Assembly (NCBI GenBank): GCA_004560375.1
Contig: SFVC01000011.1
Coordinates: 1-60,127, forward strand
Direction: 5' to 3'
Length of the DNA stretch: 60,127 bases
DNA from: a bacterium
Lineage (GTDB): Bacteria; Bacillota; Clostridia; Oscillospirales; Oscillospiraceae
In this document: positions 23,565 through 31,422 of the stretch, one piece after another
Numbering within the stretch: position 1 is the stretch's first letter
How the letters are laid out: each line of letters begins with the position of its first letter
The notes under the pieces: generated by a model
What the model saw: the letters and a program-made list of their open reading frames with translations, nothing else
Told to the model about the DNA's origin: nothing
Database searches by the model: none
Position numbers and translations under genes: made by a program

Positions 23565-24074
23565 ATGGATAAAAAAGTAGCCGGCCTGCTGAACGAGCAG
23601 ATCAACAAGGAGCTGTATTCCGCCTACCTGTACCTGGATATGGCCAATTTCTACGCCTCCAAGGGGCTGGACGGTTTCGCCAACTGGTTCGAGATCCAGG
23701 CCCGGGAGGAGCAGGATCACGCCATGCTGATCTACAAGTACCTCCACAACAACAGCCAGGACGTGACCCTGGCCGCCATCGCCAAGCCGGACAAGGAGTT
23801 CAAGACCCTGAGCGATCCCCTCACCGCCGCCCTGGCCCATGAGCAGTACGTCACCAGCCTGATCAACACCATCTATGAGGCCGCCCAGGAGGCCAAGGAT
23901 CACCGGGCGGTGCAGTTCCTGGACTGGTTCATCAAGGAGCAGGGGGAGGAGGAGATGAACTCCTCCAACCTGATCACCAAGATGGGGATGTTCGGCGGGG
24001 ATCCCAAGGCCCTGTACATGATGAACAGCGAGCTGGCGGGCCGCGTCTATTCCGCCCCCTCCCTGAAGCTGTAA
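23565..24074 (+). CDS. ftnA: Non-haem ferritin
   Basis: The 169-residue four-helix protein has ferritin landmarks: KELYSAYLYLDMANF in helix A with the ferroxidase Glu, REEQDHA in helix B with Glu and His ligands, and KEQGEEEMN in helix D. Ferritin cages oxidise and store iron. An upstream in-frame ATG (23538) is further from the AAAGGAG site, so 23565 is preferred, although the spacing is 11. It is monocistronic with its own promoter and a strong terminator. Confidence 0.93.
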   Translation: MDKKVAGLLNEQINKELYSAYLYLDMANFYASKGLDGFANWFEIQAREEQDHAMLIYKYLHNNSQDVTLAAIAKPDKEFKTLSDPLTAALAHEQYVTSLINTIYEAAQEAKDHRAVQFLDWFIKEQGEEEMNSSNLITKMGMFGGDPKALYMMNSELAGRVYSAPSLKL

Positions 24075-24083
24075 GCGGAGCTG

Positions 24084-24118
24084 AAAAATCCCGGCCCCCA
24101 GTGGGGGCCGGGATTTTT
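24084..24118. terminator. Bidirectional terminator
   Basis: A 16-bp stem including terminal A- and T-runs lies between the convergent ferritin and LytM-protein genes. Confidence 0.93.
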
Positions 24119-24124
24119 GCCGTA

Positions 24125-24877
24125 TTACCGCTCCGGCAAATAGTCGTGGGGACTCACCGGGTTACCGTCCCGATACATGGCGAAGTGCAGGTGGGGCTGG
24201 GTGGCGTTTTCGGCCACGGCGGTGGCGCCCACCGAGCCGATGAGGGTGCCGGTGGACACCGTGTCGCCCACCGCCACGTCGGGGGCGGCGGCCAGATTGG
24301 CATACTGGCTGATCAGGCCGTTGCCGTGATCGACCTCCACCGTGGTGCCCATAAAGGGATCGTCGTACACCTTGGAGACGGTGCCGGCGGCGGTGGCGAT
24401 GACCCTCGTGCCCAGGGAGACGGCCAGATCCAGCCCGTCATGGGTGCGCCAGTCCCCCATGGTTTCGCTGTAGGCCAGGGCCTCCACCGAGTAGTCCGCC
24501 AGAATGGAGCCGTTCACCGGCCATGTAAAGACCAGCGAGGCGGGCTGTGTGGGCTGGGGAGCGGCGGTGGCGGCGGGGGTGGGCTGGGCCGCGGGCTGGG
24601 CGCTGGGGGCGGGTGAGGGCTTTGCCGTGGGCGCCGGGGAGGGCTGGGCGGTCATGCGGGGGACGGGGCTGGCCGAGGGGTTGTCCACAATGGCCGCGGA
24701 GCCCGCCGCCGGCAGGCCGGGGTCGTCCTCGCCGCCGCCGCGCACGCCCTGCACCAGATAGTAGCCCGACAGGGCGATGGCGGCCACGCAGATGAGTACC
24801 ACAAGATAGAAACCCTTTCCGGAAATGAAATCGCCAAGTTTTTCGATCCAACTTCGTCTATGATTGTTGTTCATCAT
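24125..24877 (-). CDS. M23 (LytM) metallopeptidase-domain membrane protein, SpoIIQ-like
   Basis: The 250-residue protein has one membrane anchor near its N-terminus (about 22-44), a long Pro/Ala-rich spacer (about 60-112), and a LytM domain. The zinc ligands look intact: His and Asp of HDGLD and the HLHF motif. Size, topology and the lineage suggest SpoIIQ, which in clostridia keeps a functional LytM site and forms the forespore side of the SpoIIQ-SpoIIIAH channel. Another peptidoglycan endopeptidase is possible. GGAGG lies 5 bases before the first of two ATGs. A TATAAT-like -10 lies near 24917 without a clear -35. Confidence 0.8.
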   Translation of the reverse strand: MMNNNHRRSWIEKLGDFISGKGFYLVVLICVAAIALSGYYLVQGVRGGGEDDPGLPAAGSAAIVDNPSASPVPRMTAQPSPAPTAKPSPAPSAQPAAQPTPAATAAPQPTQPASLVFTWPVNGSILADYSVEALAYSETMGDWRTHDGLDLAVSLGTRVIATAAGTVSKVYDDPFMGTTVEVDHGNGLISQYANLAAAPDVAVGDTVSTGTLIGSVGATAVAENATQPHLHFAMYRDGNPVSPHDYLPER

Positions 24878-25027
24878 GACACCTCCGGCCCTATTGTGGA
24901 CGAAGCGGGGGTGGATTATACCCGCTCCGGGGAAAAATCACCAGGGGATTGTTTTCGATGGGGCGGATGTGGTAAACTAATGAAAAATCACGGCTGTCCG
25001 CACAAGCCGGGGCGAGGAGGTGAACCC

Positions 25028-27103
25028 ATGGCGCTGACCCGAAGCACCCCCCTGACCGAGCTGCCGGGGGTGGGCCCGGCCCGGGCCAAAAAACTGGAGA
25101 AGCTGGGCCTGCACACCCTGGGGGATGCCCTGGAGCACCTGCCCCAGCGGTATGAGGATCGGCGGGAGGTGTGCACCCTCCGGGACGCGCCGGCGGATCG
25201 GCCCTGCTGCGTGCCGCTGCTCATCGCGGAGACACCTCGGGTGAGCTATGTCCGCCGGGGGCTGACGCTGGTGAAGGTGCGGGCGGTGGACGGCACCGGC
25301 GCGGCCCACATCACCTTTTTCAACCAGGACTATATCCGGGAGGTACTCCGGCCCGGGGAGAGCTACGTGTTCTACGGCACGGTGGAGCGGCAGGGCAGCC
25401 TGTACGCCATGACCAACCCGGCCTTCGAGCGGGAGGGGGCGGGCCGGGCCACCGGCCTGATCCTGCCGGTGTACCCCTTGACGGCGGGTATCTCCAACAA
25501 CCTTTTGGCGGGGATCACCCGGCGGGCGGTGGAGGACTGCCTGGAGGGGCTGCCCGAGCCCCTCCCCGCCCGGGTGCGGGAGGATCATCAGCTCTGCCAG
25601 ACCCGGTACGCCCGGAAGAACATCCACTACCCGGCGGATTTCGAGGCCCTGGCCATCGCAAGGCGGCGGCTGGTGTTTGAGGAGCTGTTCGTCCTCACCT
25701 GCGGGCTGGCCCAGCTCAAGGAGCGCCGCTCGGCCGGGGAGGGCCGGGTGCTGGACGGGGATCCGGAGGAGTTCGCCGCCCTGCTGCCCTTCGCCCCCAC
25801 GGGGGCCCAGCGCCGGGCCATGGAGGACATGGCCGCCGACCTGCGCTCCGGCCGGGCCATGAACCGGCTGGTGCAGGGGGACGTGGGCTCGGGCAAGACG
25901 GCGGTGGCCGCCTTCGGGGCGTGGACGGCGGCGAAAAGCGGCTGCCAGTGCGCCCTCATGGCCCCCACGGAGCTGCTGGCGGAGCAGCACGCCCGCACCA
26001 TGGAGGCCCTGCTGGCCCCCGCCGGGGTGCGGGTGGCCCTGCTCACCGGCTCAGTGAAGGGGAAGGAGAAAAAAGCGCTGCTGTCCGCCCTGGCGGAAGG
26101 GGAGATCGATCTGGTGGTGGGCACCCACGCCCTGTTCTCCCAGGGGGTGGAGTACCGCGACCTGGGCCTGGTCATCGCCGACGAGCAGCACCGCTTCGGC
26201 GTGGCCCAGCGCTCCGCCCTGGCGGAAAAGGGGGGCGAGACCCCGCCCCATATCTTGGTGATGTCCGCCACCCCCATCCCCCGGACGCTGGCCCTCATTA
26301 TCTATGGGGACTTGGACGTGTCCGTCATGGACGAGCTGCCCCCGGGCCGCACCCCCGTGGCCACCTTTGCCGTGGGGGAGGACAAGCGGCAGCGGATGTA
26401 CGGCTTTGTCCGCAAGCAGGTGGGACTGGGGCGGCAGGTGTATATCGTGTGCCCCGCGGTGGAGGAGAACGGCGGCGGCTGGGAGGATACCCCCGGCATG
26501 GATCTGAAGGCGGTGACCGCCTACGCCCGGGAGCTGCGGGAGCGGGTGTTCCCCGACCTGCGGGTGGGCTTTGTTCACGGCAAGCTGAAATCCAAAGAAA
26601 AAGAGGCGACCATGGCCGCCTTTTCCGCCGGGGAGCTGGACGTGCTGGTGTCCACCACCGTCATCGAGGTGGGGGTGGACGTGCCCAACGCCTCCCTCAT
26701 GATCATTGAGAACGCGGAGCGGTTCGGGCTGAGCCAGCTCCACCAGCTCCGGGGCCGGGTGGGCCGGGGGAAGCACGAGAGCTTCTGCGTGCTCATGACC
26801 GCCAGCCGCAGCGACACTGCCCGGGAGCGCCTGCGGGCCCTGTGCGCCACCAACGACGGCTTCCAGATTGCGGAGGAGGATCTGCGGCTGCGGGGCCCCG
26901 GCGACTTCTTCGGCAAGCGGCAGCACGGCCTGCCCCAATTAAAGGTGGCCGACTTCGCCGCCGACATGGAATTATTAAAGGAGGCCCGGGGAGCGGCGGA
27001 GGAGCTCATCGCCGCCGACCGGTCGCTTTCGCAGCCCGCCCACCGCCTGCTGAAAAAGAAGGTGCGGGAGCTGTTCGAGGAGAACGGGGAACTGTTTAAC
27101 TAA
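25028..27103 (+). CDS. recG: ATP-dependent DNA helicase RecG
   Basis: The 691-residue helicase starts at the ATG after GGCGAGGAGG; a longer frame starts within the divergent promoter region. The wedge (OB) domain occupies about residues 50-160. The RecA-like motor has motif I GDVGSGKT, motif II DEQH and motif VI HQLRGRVGRG. RecG remodels stalled forks and Holliday junctions. It is 12 bases from the GTPase-NYN gene and probably co-transcribed with it. Confidence 0.95.
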   Translation: MALTRSTPLTELPGVGPARAKKLEKLGLHTLGDALEHLPQRYEDRREVCTLRDAPADRPCCVPLLIAETPRVSYVRRGLTLVKVRAVDGTGAAHITFFNQDYIREVLRPGESYVFYGTVERQGSLYAMTNPAFEREGAGRATGLILPVYPLTAGISNNLLAGITRRAVEDCLEGLPEPLPARVREDHQLCQTRYARKNIHYPADFEALAIARRRLVFEELFVLTCGLAQLKERRSAGEGRVLDGDPEEFAALLPFAPTGAQRRAMEDMAADLRSGRAMNRLVQGDVGSGKTAVAAFGAWTAAKSGCQCALMAPTELLAEQHARTMEALLAPAGVRVALLTGSVKGKEKKALLSALAEGEIDLVVGTHALFSQGVEYRDLGLVIADEQHRFGVAQRSALAEKGGETPPHILVMSATPIPRTLALIIYGDLDVSVMDELPPGRTPVATFAVGEDKRQRMYGFVRKQVGLGRQVYIVCPAVEENGGGWEDTPGMDLKAVTAYARELRERVFPDLRVGFVHGKLKSKEKEATMAAFSAGELDVLVSTTVIEVGVDVPNASLMIIENAERFGLSQLHQLRGRVGRGKHESFCVLMTASRSDTARERLRALCATNDGFQIAEEDLRLRGPGDFFGKRQHGLPQLKVADFAADMELLKEARGAAEELIAADRSLSQPAHRLLKKKVRELFEENGELFN

Positions 27104-27115
27104 GGAGCGTATGCG

Positions 27116-29683
27116 ATGAAACGGCTGACCATCGGGATGCTGGCCCACGTGGACGCGGGGAAAACCACCCTGTCCGAGGCCATGCTCTACCGCGCCGGGG
27201 CGGTGCGGCGGCTGGGGCGGGTGGATCACGGGGACGCCTTCCTGGACACCGACCGGCAGGAGCGGGAGCGGGGGATCACCATCTTCTCCAAGCAGGCGCG
27301 GCTCACCTGGGGGGAGTGCCAGATCACTCTGCTGGACACCCCGGGCCACGTGGACTTCTCCTCCGAGACGGAGCGGGCGGTGCAGGTGCTGGACTGCGCG
27401 GTGCTGCTGGTGAGCGGGGCGGACGGGGTGCAGGGCCACACCGAGACCCTGTGGCGGCTGCTGGAGCGGCACGGGGTGCCCACCTTCCTGTTCGTCAACA
27501 AGATGGATCAGCCGGACACGGATCGGACGGCGCTGCTGGCCCAGCTCCGGGATCGGCTTGCCGAGGGCTGCGCCGATTTTTCCGGTTCCTGGGAGGACGT
27601 ACTGGAGCAGGCCGCCCTGTGTGATGAGGAGCTGATGGAGCGGTATCTGGAGACGGGGACGCTGGACGACGGGGATCTGTCCGCGCTGATTGTGGAGCGG
27701 AAGCTGTTCCCCTGCTTCTTCGGCTCGGCGCTGAACCTGGACGGGGTGGACGAGCTGCTGGACGCTCTGGCCCGGTTCGCCCTGGAGCCGGACTGGGGGG
27801 CGCAGTTCGCCGCCCGGGTATACAAGATCTCCCGGGACGACAAGGGGGAGCGGCTCACCTGGATGAAGATCACCGGCGGCGCCCTGCGGGTGCGGGACGG
27901 GGTGAAGGGTCCGGACTGGGAGGAGAAGGCCGCCCAGATCCGGCTGTACTCCGGGGCGAAGTTCACCCCGACGGAGGAGGCTCCGGCGGGGACGGTGTGC
28001 GCCGTGGCCGGCCTCACCCGCACCCGGGCGGGCCAGGGCCTGGGGGCGGAGGAGGACTGGGCCGGGCCGGAGCTGGAGCCGGTGCTGGCCTGCCAGGTGC
28101 TGCCGCCGGAAGGCGGGGACGTCCACACCCTGCTGGCCCAGCTGAGGGTGCTGGAGGAGGAGGATCCCCAGCTCCAGGTGGAGTGGGACGAAGGGACGGG
28201 GGAGATCCGGGTGCGCCTCATGGGCGAGGTGCAGCTGGAGGTGCTGTCCCGGCTGCTGGAGCGGCGGTTCGGGGTGGAGGCGTCCTTCGGCCCCGGGCGG
28301 ATCGTCTACCTGGAGACCATCGCCGCCCCGGCGGAGGGGGTGGGCCACTTCGAGCCCCTGCGCCACTATGCCGAGGTACATCTCCTGCTGGAGCCGCTGG
28401 AGCGGGGGGCGGGGCTGGTGCTGGACACCGCCTGCGACCAGAACGTGCTGGAGGGCCACTGGCAGCGGCTCATTCTCACCAACCTGATGGAGAAGGAGCA
28501 CCGGGGGGTGCTGACGGGGGCGCCCATCACAGATATGAAGATCACCCTGCTCACCGGCCGGGCCCACCTGAAGCACACCGAGGGGGGTGACTTCCGGCAG
28601 GCCGCCTGGCGGGCGGTGCGCCAGGGGCTCATGTCCGCCCAAAGCGTGCTGCTGGAGCCCTGGTACTCCTTCCGTTTGGAAGTGCCCACGGGCAACGTGG
28701 GCCGGGCCATGACGGATTTGCAGCGGATGGGGGCGGAGCTGCTGCCCCCGGAGCAGAGCGGGGAGACGGCAGTGCTCACCGGCAGCGTCCCGGTGTCCGA
28801 GGTGGGGGACTACTGGCGGACGATGGCGGCCTATACCGGCGGACGGGGGCGGTTCTCCTGTGCGGTGGAGGGCTACCGTCCCTGCCACAACGCCGAGGAG
28901 GTCATCGCCGCGGCGGGTTACGACCCCGAGCGGGATGTGGACAACCCCTCCGCTTCGGTGTTCTGCGCCCACGGATTGGGGGTCATCGTGCCCTGGGATG
29001 AGGTGCGCTCCCATATGCACCTGGACAGCGGCTGGCGGCCCGCCCGGGAGCGCCCCGAGGAGGAGAATGCCGCCCCCGCCCGCCAGCCCCCTATGAGCTA
29101 CGAGTCCCGGGCGGCGCTGGACAAGGAGTTGGAGGCCATCTTCCAGCGGGCCTACGGCCCCACCAGGCCCCACGCCTTCCGGCCCGTCCCCAAGACCGCG
29201 CCCCCCAAGCCCAGGCCCTGGAAGGGGCTGAAGGTTCGGGATGGGGAGGACTACCTGCTGGTGGACGGCTACAACATCATCCACGCCTGGGACGAGCTGC
29301 GGGTTATGAGCCGGGCGGATCTGGACAGCGCCCGGGAGCGGCTGATTCACCGCCTGCGAAACTACCAGGGGTGGAAGAAATGTAAGGTCATCGTGGTGTT
29401 CGACGCCTACCGGGTGAAGGGGAACCCGGGCAGCGTGGAGCGGCTGGGGGATCTGTTCGTGGTGTACACCAAAGAGGCGGAGACAGCGGATATGTATATC
29501 GAAAAGACCACCTACGCCCTGGCCAAGGAACGGAAGGAGCACCGGGTGCGGGTGGCCACCTCCGACGGGCTGGAGCAGATGATCATTCTGGGCCACGGGG
29601 CGGTGCGTATGCCCGCCGCGGAGCTGGAGTTCGAGGTGAAGCAGGCGGAGGCGGAGATACGCCGTGCCATTGAGGGACGATGA
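27116..29683 (+). CDS. TetM-like translational GTPase fused to a Rae1/YacP-type NYN ribonuclease domain
   Basis: This 855-residue protein has two parts. Residues 1 to about 640 resemble EF-G/TetM ribosome-protection GTPases, with all G motifs present: AHVDAGKTT (10-18), RGITI (53-57), DTPGH (74-78), NKMD (128-131) and GSALN. The domain IV tip, which in TetM carries the tetracycline-displacing loop, is replaced by HLKHTEGG, so resistance is doubtful. After a linker, residues about 711-855 form a NYN/PIN nuclease like B. subtilis Rae1 (YacP). Its acidic site is complete: Asp717 (VDGYN), Asp763 (FDAY), Asp792 (TADMY) and Asp817 (TSDGLEQ). Rae1 cleaves mRNA in the ribosomal A site, where TetM also binds. 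A single ribosome-targeted protein is inferred. Confidence 0.85.
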   Translation: MKRLTIGMLAHVDAGKTTLSEAMLYRAGAVRRLGRVDHGDAFLDTDRQERERGITIFSKQARLTWGECQITLLDTPGHVDFSSETERAVQVLDCAVLLVSGADGVQGHTETLWRLLERHGVPTFLFVNKMDQPDTDRTALLAQLRDRLAEGCADFSGSWEDVLEQAALCDEELMERYLETGTLDDGDLSALIVERKLFPCFFGSALNLDGVDELLDALARFALEPDWGAQFAARVYKISRDDKGERLTWMKITGGALRVRDGVKGPDWEEKAAQIRLYSGAKFTPTEEAPAGTVCAVAGLTRTRAGQGLGAEEDWAGPELEPVLACQVLPPEGGDVHTLLAQLRVLEEEDPQLQVEWDEGTGEIRVRLMGEVQLEVLSRLLERRFGVEASFGPGRIVYLETIAAPAEGVGHFEPLRHYAEVHLLLEPLERGAGLVLDTACDQNVLEGHWQRLILTNLMEKEHRGVLTGAPITDMKITLLTGRAHLKHTEGGDFRQAAWRAVRQGLMSAQSVLLEPWYSFRLEVPTGNVGRAMTDLQRMGAELLPPEQSGETAVLTGSVPVSEVGDYWRTMAAYTGGRGRFSCAVEGYRPCHNAEEVIAAAGYDPERDVDNPSASVFCAHGLGVIVPWDEVRSHMHLDSGWRPARERPEEENAAPARQPPMSYESRAALDKELEAIFQRAYGPTRPHAFRPVPKTAPPKPRPWKGLKVRDGEDYLLVDGYNIIHAWDELRVMSRADLDSARERLIHRLRNYQGWKKCKVIVVFDAYRVKGNPGSVERLGDLFVVYTKEAETADMYIEKTTYALAKERKEHRVRVATSDGLEQMIILGHGAVRMPAAELEFEVKQAEAEIRRAIEGR

Positions 29684-29685
29684 AA

Positions 29686-29716
29686 AAGGCCCGCCCGGTG
29701 CGCCCGGGCGGGCCTT
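29686..29716. terminator. Bidirectional terminator, part lies in the 61-bp repeat
   Basis: A 13-bp perfect stem (29686-29698 with 29704-29716) follows the GTPase-NYN stop. Its right arm is the beginning of the direct repeat at 29707, so this is probably the ancestral shared terminator between this gene and the SGNH gene. Confidence 0.85.
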
Positions 29717-29767
29717 CGTATCGTTAGCTGTTCTCCCGGCTGTAGAAATACCGCTCGCGATCAATGG
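29707..29767. repeat. 61-bp direct repeat, left copy (displaced 3' end of the SGNH gene)
   Basis: Identical, base for base, to 31362-31422. On the minus strand it holds the last 15 codons and stop of the SGNH lipoprotein (ending IDRERYFYSRENS), cut off from the rest of that gene. Confidence 0.92.
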
Positions 29768-29779
29768 CCACCTCCGGCA

Positions 29780-30058
29780 TACGCCTTACGGCGTATCCTT
29801 CATCGAAGCCGTCAGCAGCAGACCCCGGGGGGTGCCGCAGCCCCCCGGGGCTTTCCTTTGGGCTGGCCTTACGGCCAGGGCAAGGGAGGCTACACCAGGG
29901 CGGCACGCGGCCTTGCGGCCTTAAGCGGGTGCGCTGTACGGCCCTGTAGCCTCCGTTCACCTCCAGTATAGCACCGGGTCAAGGGTTCGGCTTCGCCCGG
30001 GCTGCGCCCGCCCTTGACTTCCGGCGCTCTCCTTACGGTGAAAGGAGGCTACAAGCCT
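29780..30058 (+). ncRNA. Hairpin-rich leader of the HNH gene (about 290 bases without an ORF)
   Basis: The stretch contains successive stem-loops: 29780-29797 with a TTAC loop, 29823-29850 with 10-bp GC arms, about 29863-29878 with a TTAC loop, and a 7-bp pairing closing 29978-30019. Three loops share CTTACGG. The motif GGAGGCTACA occurs twice in direct orientation (about 29885 and 30044) and nearly once inverted (about 29947). The last hairpin (30029-30034 with 30042-30047) covers the HNH ribosome site. This is a structured RNA candidate I cannot assign to a known family. Confidence 0.5.
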
Positions 30059-30436
30059 ATGTTATCAGCCAAGCTCACCAACCAGGAACGCCGTGCCATC
30101 TACGAGCGGGACGGCTTCCGCTGCGCCCTGTGCGACAGCACCAAGTACCTCCAGATTCACCACCACACCCCGCGAGGCCAGGGGGGCACCAACAGCCCCC
30201 ACAACCTAATCACCCTGTGTGCGGACTGCCACGCCCTGGCCCACGGGACGAACCTGCGGGATTGGCAGGATGTCACCCAGGAGGACATCCAGCAAGCCTG
30301 CTGCGAGTACCTGGCGGACTACTACGCCCCGGGGTGGAACCCCTGGAGCAGCAACCCCTACCCCTGCGAGGGCTGCCAGCGCCGCCGCTGGTGCCAGGGG
30401 GAGGACTGCCCCCTGGACGACCTGGAGCCCCCCTAA
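30059..30436 (+). CDS. HNH endonuclease with a C-terminal zinc-ribbon-like motif
   Basis: The ATG at 30059 follows AAAGGAGG; an upstream frame start at 30014 lacks a site. The 125-residue protein has the HNH fold pattern: Cys22-X2-Cys25, the HHH stretch at 34-36, Asn49 and the CADCH motif (Cys54, Cys57, His58), with structural zinc cysteines and catalytic His present. A second cysteine group near the end (CEGC then CQGEDC) suggests another zinc site, perhaps for DNA recognition. It is the only evident enzyme of the 1.65-kb element and could cut the empty target site. Confidence 0.88.
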   Translation: MLSAKLTNQERRAIYERDGFRCALCDSTKYLQIHHHTPRGQGGTNSPHNLITLCADCHALAHGTNLRDWQDVTQEDIQQACCEYLADYYAPGWNPWSSNPYPCEGCQRRRWCQGEDCPLDDLEPP

Positions 30437-30751
30437 CCAGGGGATCTCCAGCGCCGAACCCGCCCGCCAGCAAACCTTCAGGTTTCAGTGGTGCCCGCCC
30501 GCTCGTTCGCTTCTCCGTGCGGGGTGGCGCGTTCCACCCGTGGCCATCGAAATCCGCGCCAAAAGACGGCGCGAATTCTGCGCCCGCAAAGGGCGGCGGG
30601 CTTGCCCCGTGGCCGCTGGCCCCGGGGTCTTGGGGCCCCCCTTCCGCCTGCCTGCCGTGCGGGTAGAACCGGGACGGGGAGTGCCCAGCGCCGCTTGGAG
30701 CCTTGCAGGAAACCGCAAGATATGGTATCCTGGCCTTGGAGGTGACACAAG
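30437..30751 (+). other. Non-coding GC-rich segment inside the element, ending in a promoter
   Basis: These 315 bases have no convincing ORF. They contain several GC-rich inverted repeats (for example around 30620-30650) that could end HNH transcription. TTGCAG (30703-30708), 17 bases and TATCCT (30726-30731) form a plausible promoter for the two small genes that follow. Confidence 0.45.
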
Positions 30752-30877
30752 ATGAGGGACGAACAGATGTACCAGACCCTCATGGCCATGACCGAGCTGG
30801 AGGCGGCGGCCTTGGCCATGCTGGAGGCCCTGGGGCGGGCACGGGAGGCCATGCGCTCCTATGTGAGCGGGCTATGA
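30752..30877 (+). CDS. Small helical protein of the element (41 residues)
   Basis: The short frame begins at an ATG preceded by TTGGAGGTG and ends in the ATGA overlap with the next gene, which argues for real translation. The product is almost entirely helix-forming (MTELEAAALAMLEALGRA) and could be a coiled-coil partner. No family is recognised. Confidence 0.55.
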   Translation: MRDEQMYQTLMAMTELEAAALAMLEALGRAREAMRSYVSGL

Positions 30878-31239
30878 CAGGGAGCCGTACCACAATTCCG
30901 GAGTGGGAGCTGCTGAAGCTCCGGGCCATCACGGACGGCCCAACGGTGCAGCAGCGGGAGGCGGCCCTGGCGGAGTACCTGACCGAGCGGGAGCGCCGGA
31001 AGCGCTACGCCCGGGTGCGGAACGCCAGGGACGGCCAGCGCCGCACGCTGGTGGGGGCCCATATGCCCCTGGAGGAGGCCGAGCGGGTGACCTGGCTGGC
31101 CAACCTGGAGGGCATCAGTACCACCGCCTACGTCAAGCGGGCCCTGGAGCTGGCGGGGCGGCAGACGCTGAAGCAGCCGCCCTGGGAGCCGCCCTGGGAG
31201 GACGAAGGGCCCGTAGCCGTGACAGTCCCCAGACCCTAA
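30874..31239 (+). CDS. Small RHH-like DNA-binding protein of the element
   Basis: The 121-residue protein overlaps the preceding 41-codon gene by 4 bases. A strand-helix-helix stretch (RTLVGAHMPLEEAERVTWL then GISTTAYVKRALEL) matches ribbon-helix-helix DNA-binding proteins of the Arc/MetJ or mobilisation-accessory type. The N-terminal half is strongly basic (ERERRKRYARVRNARDGQRR). It may repress the element or help the nuclease find DNA. The assignment is by pattern only. Confidence 0.6.
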   Translation: MTGSRTTIPEWELLKLRAITDGPTVQQREAALAEYLTERERRKRYARVRNARDGQRRTLVGAHMPLEEAERVTWLANLEGISTTAYVKRALELAGRQTLKQPPWEPPWEDEGPVAVTVPRP

Positions 31240-31361
31240 CCCGCCCGGGGCCGTGGGGCGGGGGCTTCTCTCCGGGGCGCTCAAGGGCCCTGCGGGCCCG
31301 GAACGCGCCCCTGCGTTCGTGCCCCCGCCCCCCGTCCCCGGGCTGCGGGGGGCTTGTCCCC

Positions 31362-31422
31362 GGCGGGCCTTCGTATCGTTAGCTGTTCTCCCGGCTGTAG
31401 AAATACCGCTCGCGATCAATGG
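31362..31422. repeat. 61-bp direct repeat, right copy (functional 3' end of the SGNH gene)
   Basis: Exact copy of 29707-29767. It is continuous with the intact SGNH coding sequence, but the terminator's left arm is missing here. Confidence 0.92.

Larger units (their letters stand above)
29768..31422 (+). mobile_element. Candidate 1.65-kb HNH-containing integrative element
   Basis: The segment includes a hairpin-rich leader, an HNH nuclease gene, a 41-codon gene, an RHH-like gene and, at its right end, a replacement copy of the SGNH gene's last 61 bases. The insert point is inside a coding sequence, but the carried copy restores the reading frame, as in elements that target conserved gene ends. 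There is no recognisable integrase, transposase or intron reverse transcriptase. The mechanism is unknown; the nuclease could act as a homing enzyme. Unequal duplication after capture of phage genes is an alternative. Confidence 0.65.

Noticed and set aside
27116..29683. Annotation as a tetracycline resistance gene
   Set aside because: The GTPase body is TetM-like but the domain IV tip loop is not TetM-like and a nuclease is fused; resistance cannot be claimed.
26975..29764. A 929-codon open frame on the minus strand opposite the GTPase-NYN gene
   Set aside because: It is a shadow of the real gene in GC-rich DNA: compositionally biased (His, Gly, Gln), no domain, no ribosome site.
29768..30436. 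Group I or II intron, or HEARO/IsrB-type RNA-guided element
   Set aside because: No reverse transcriptase, no intron end sequences seen, and the nuclease is a stand-alone 125-residue HNH without a RuvC domain. The direct repeats also do not fit a spliced intron.
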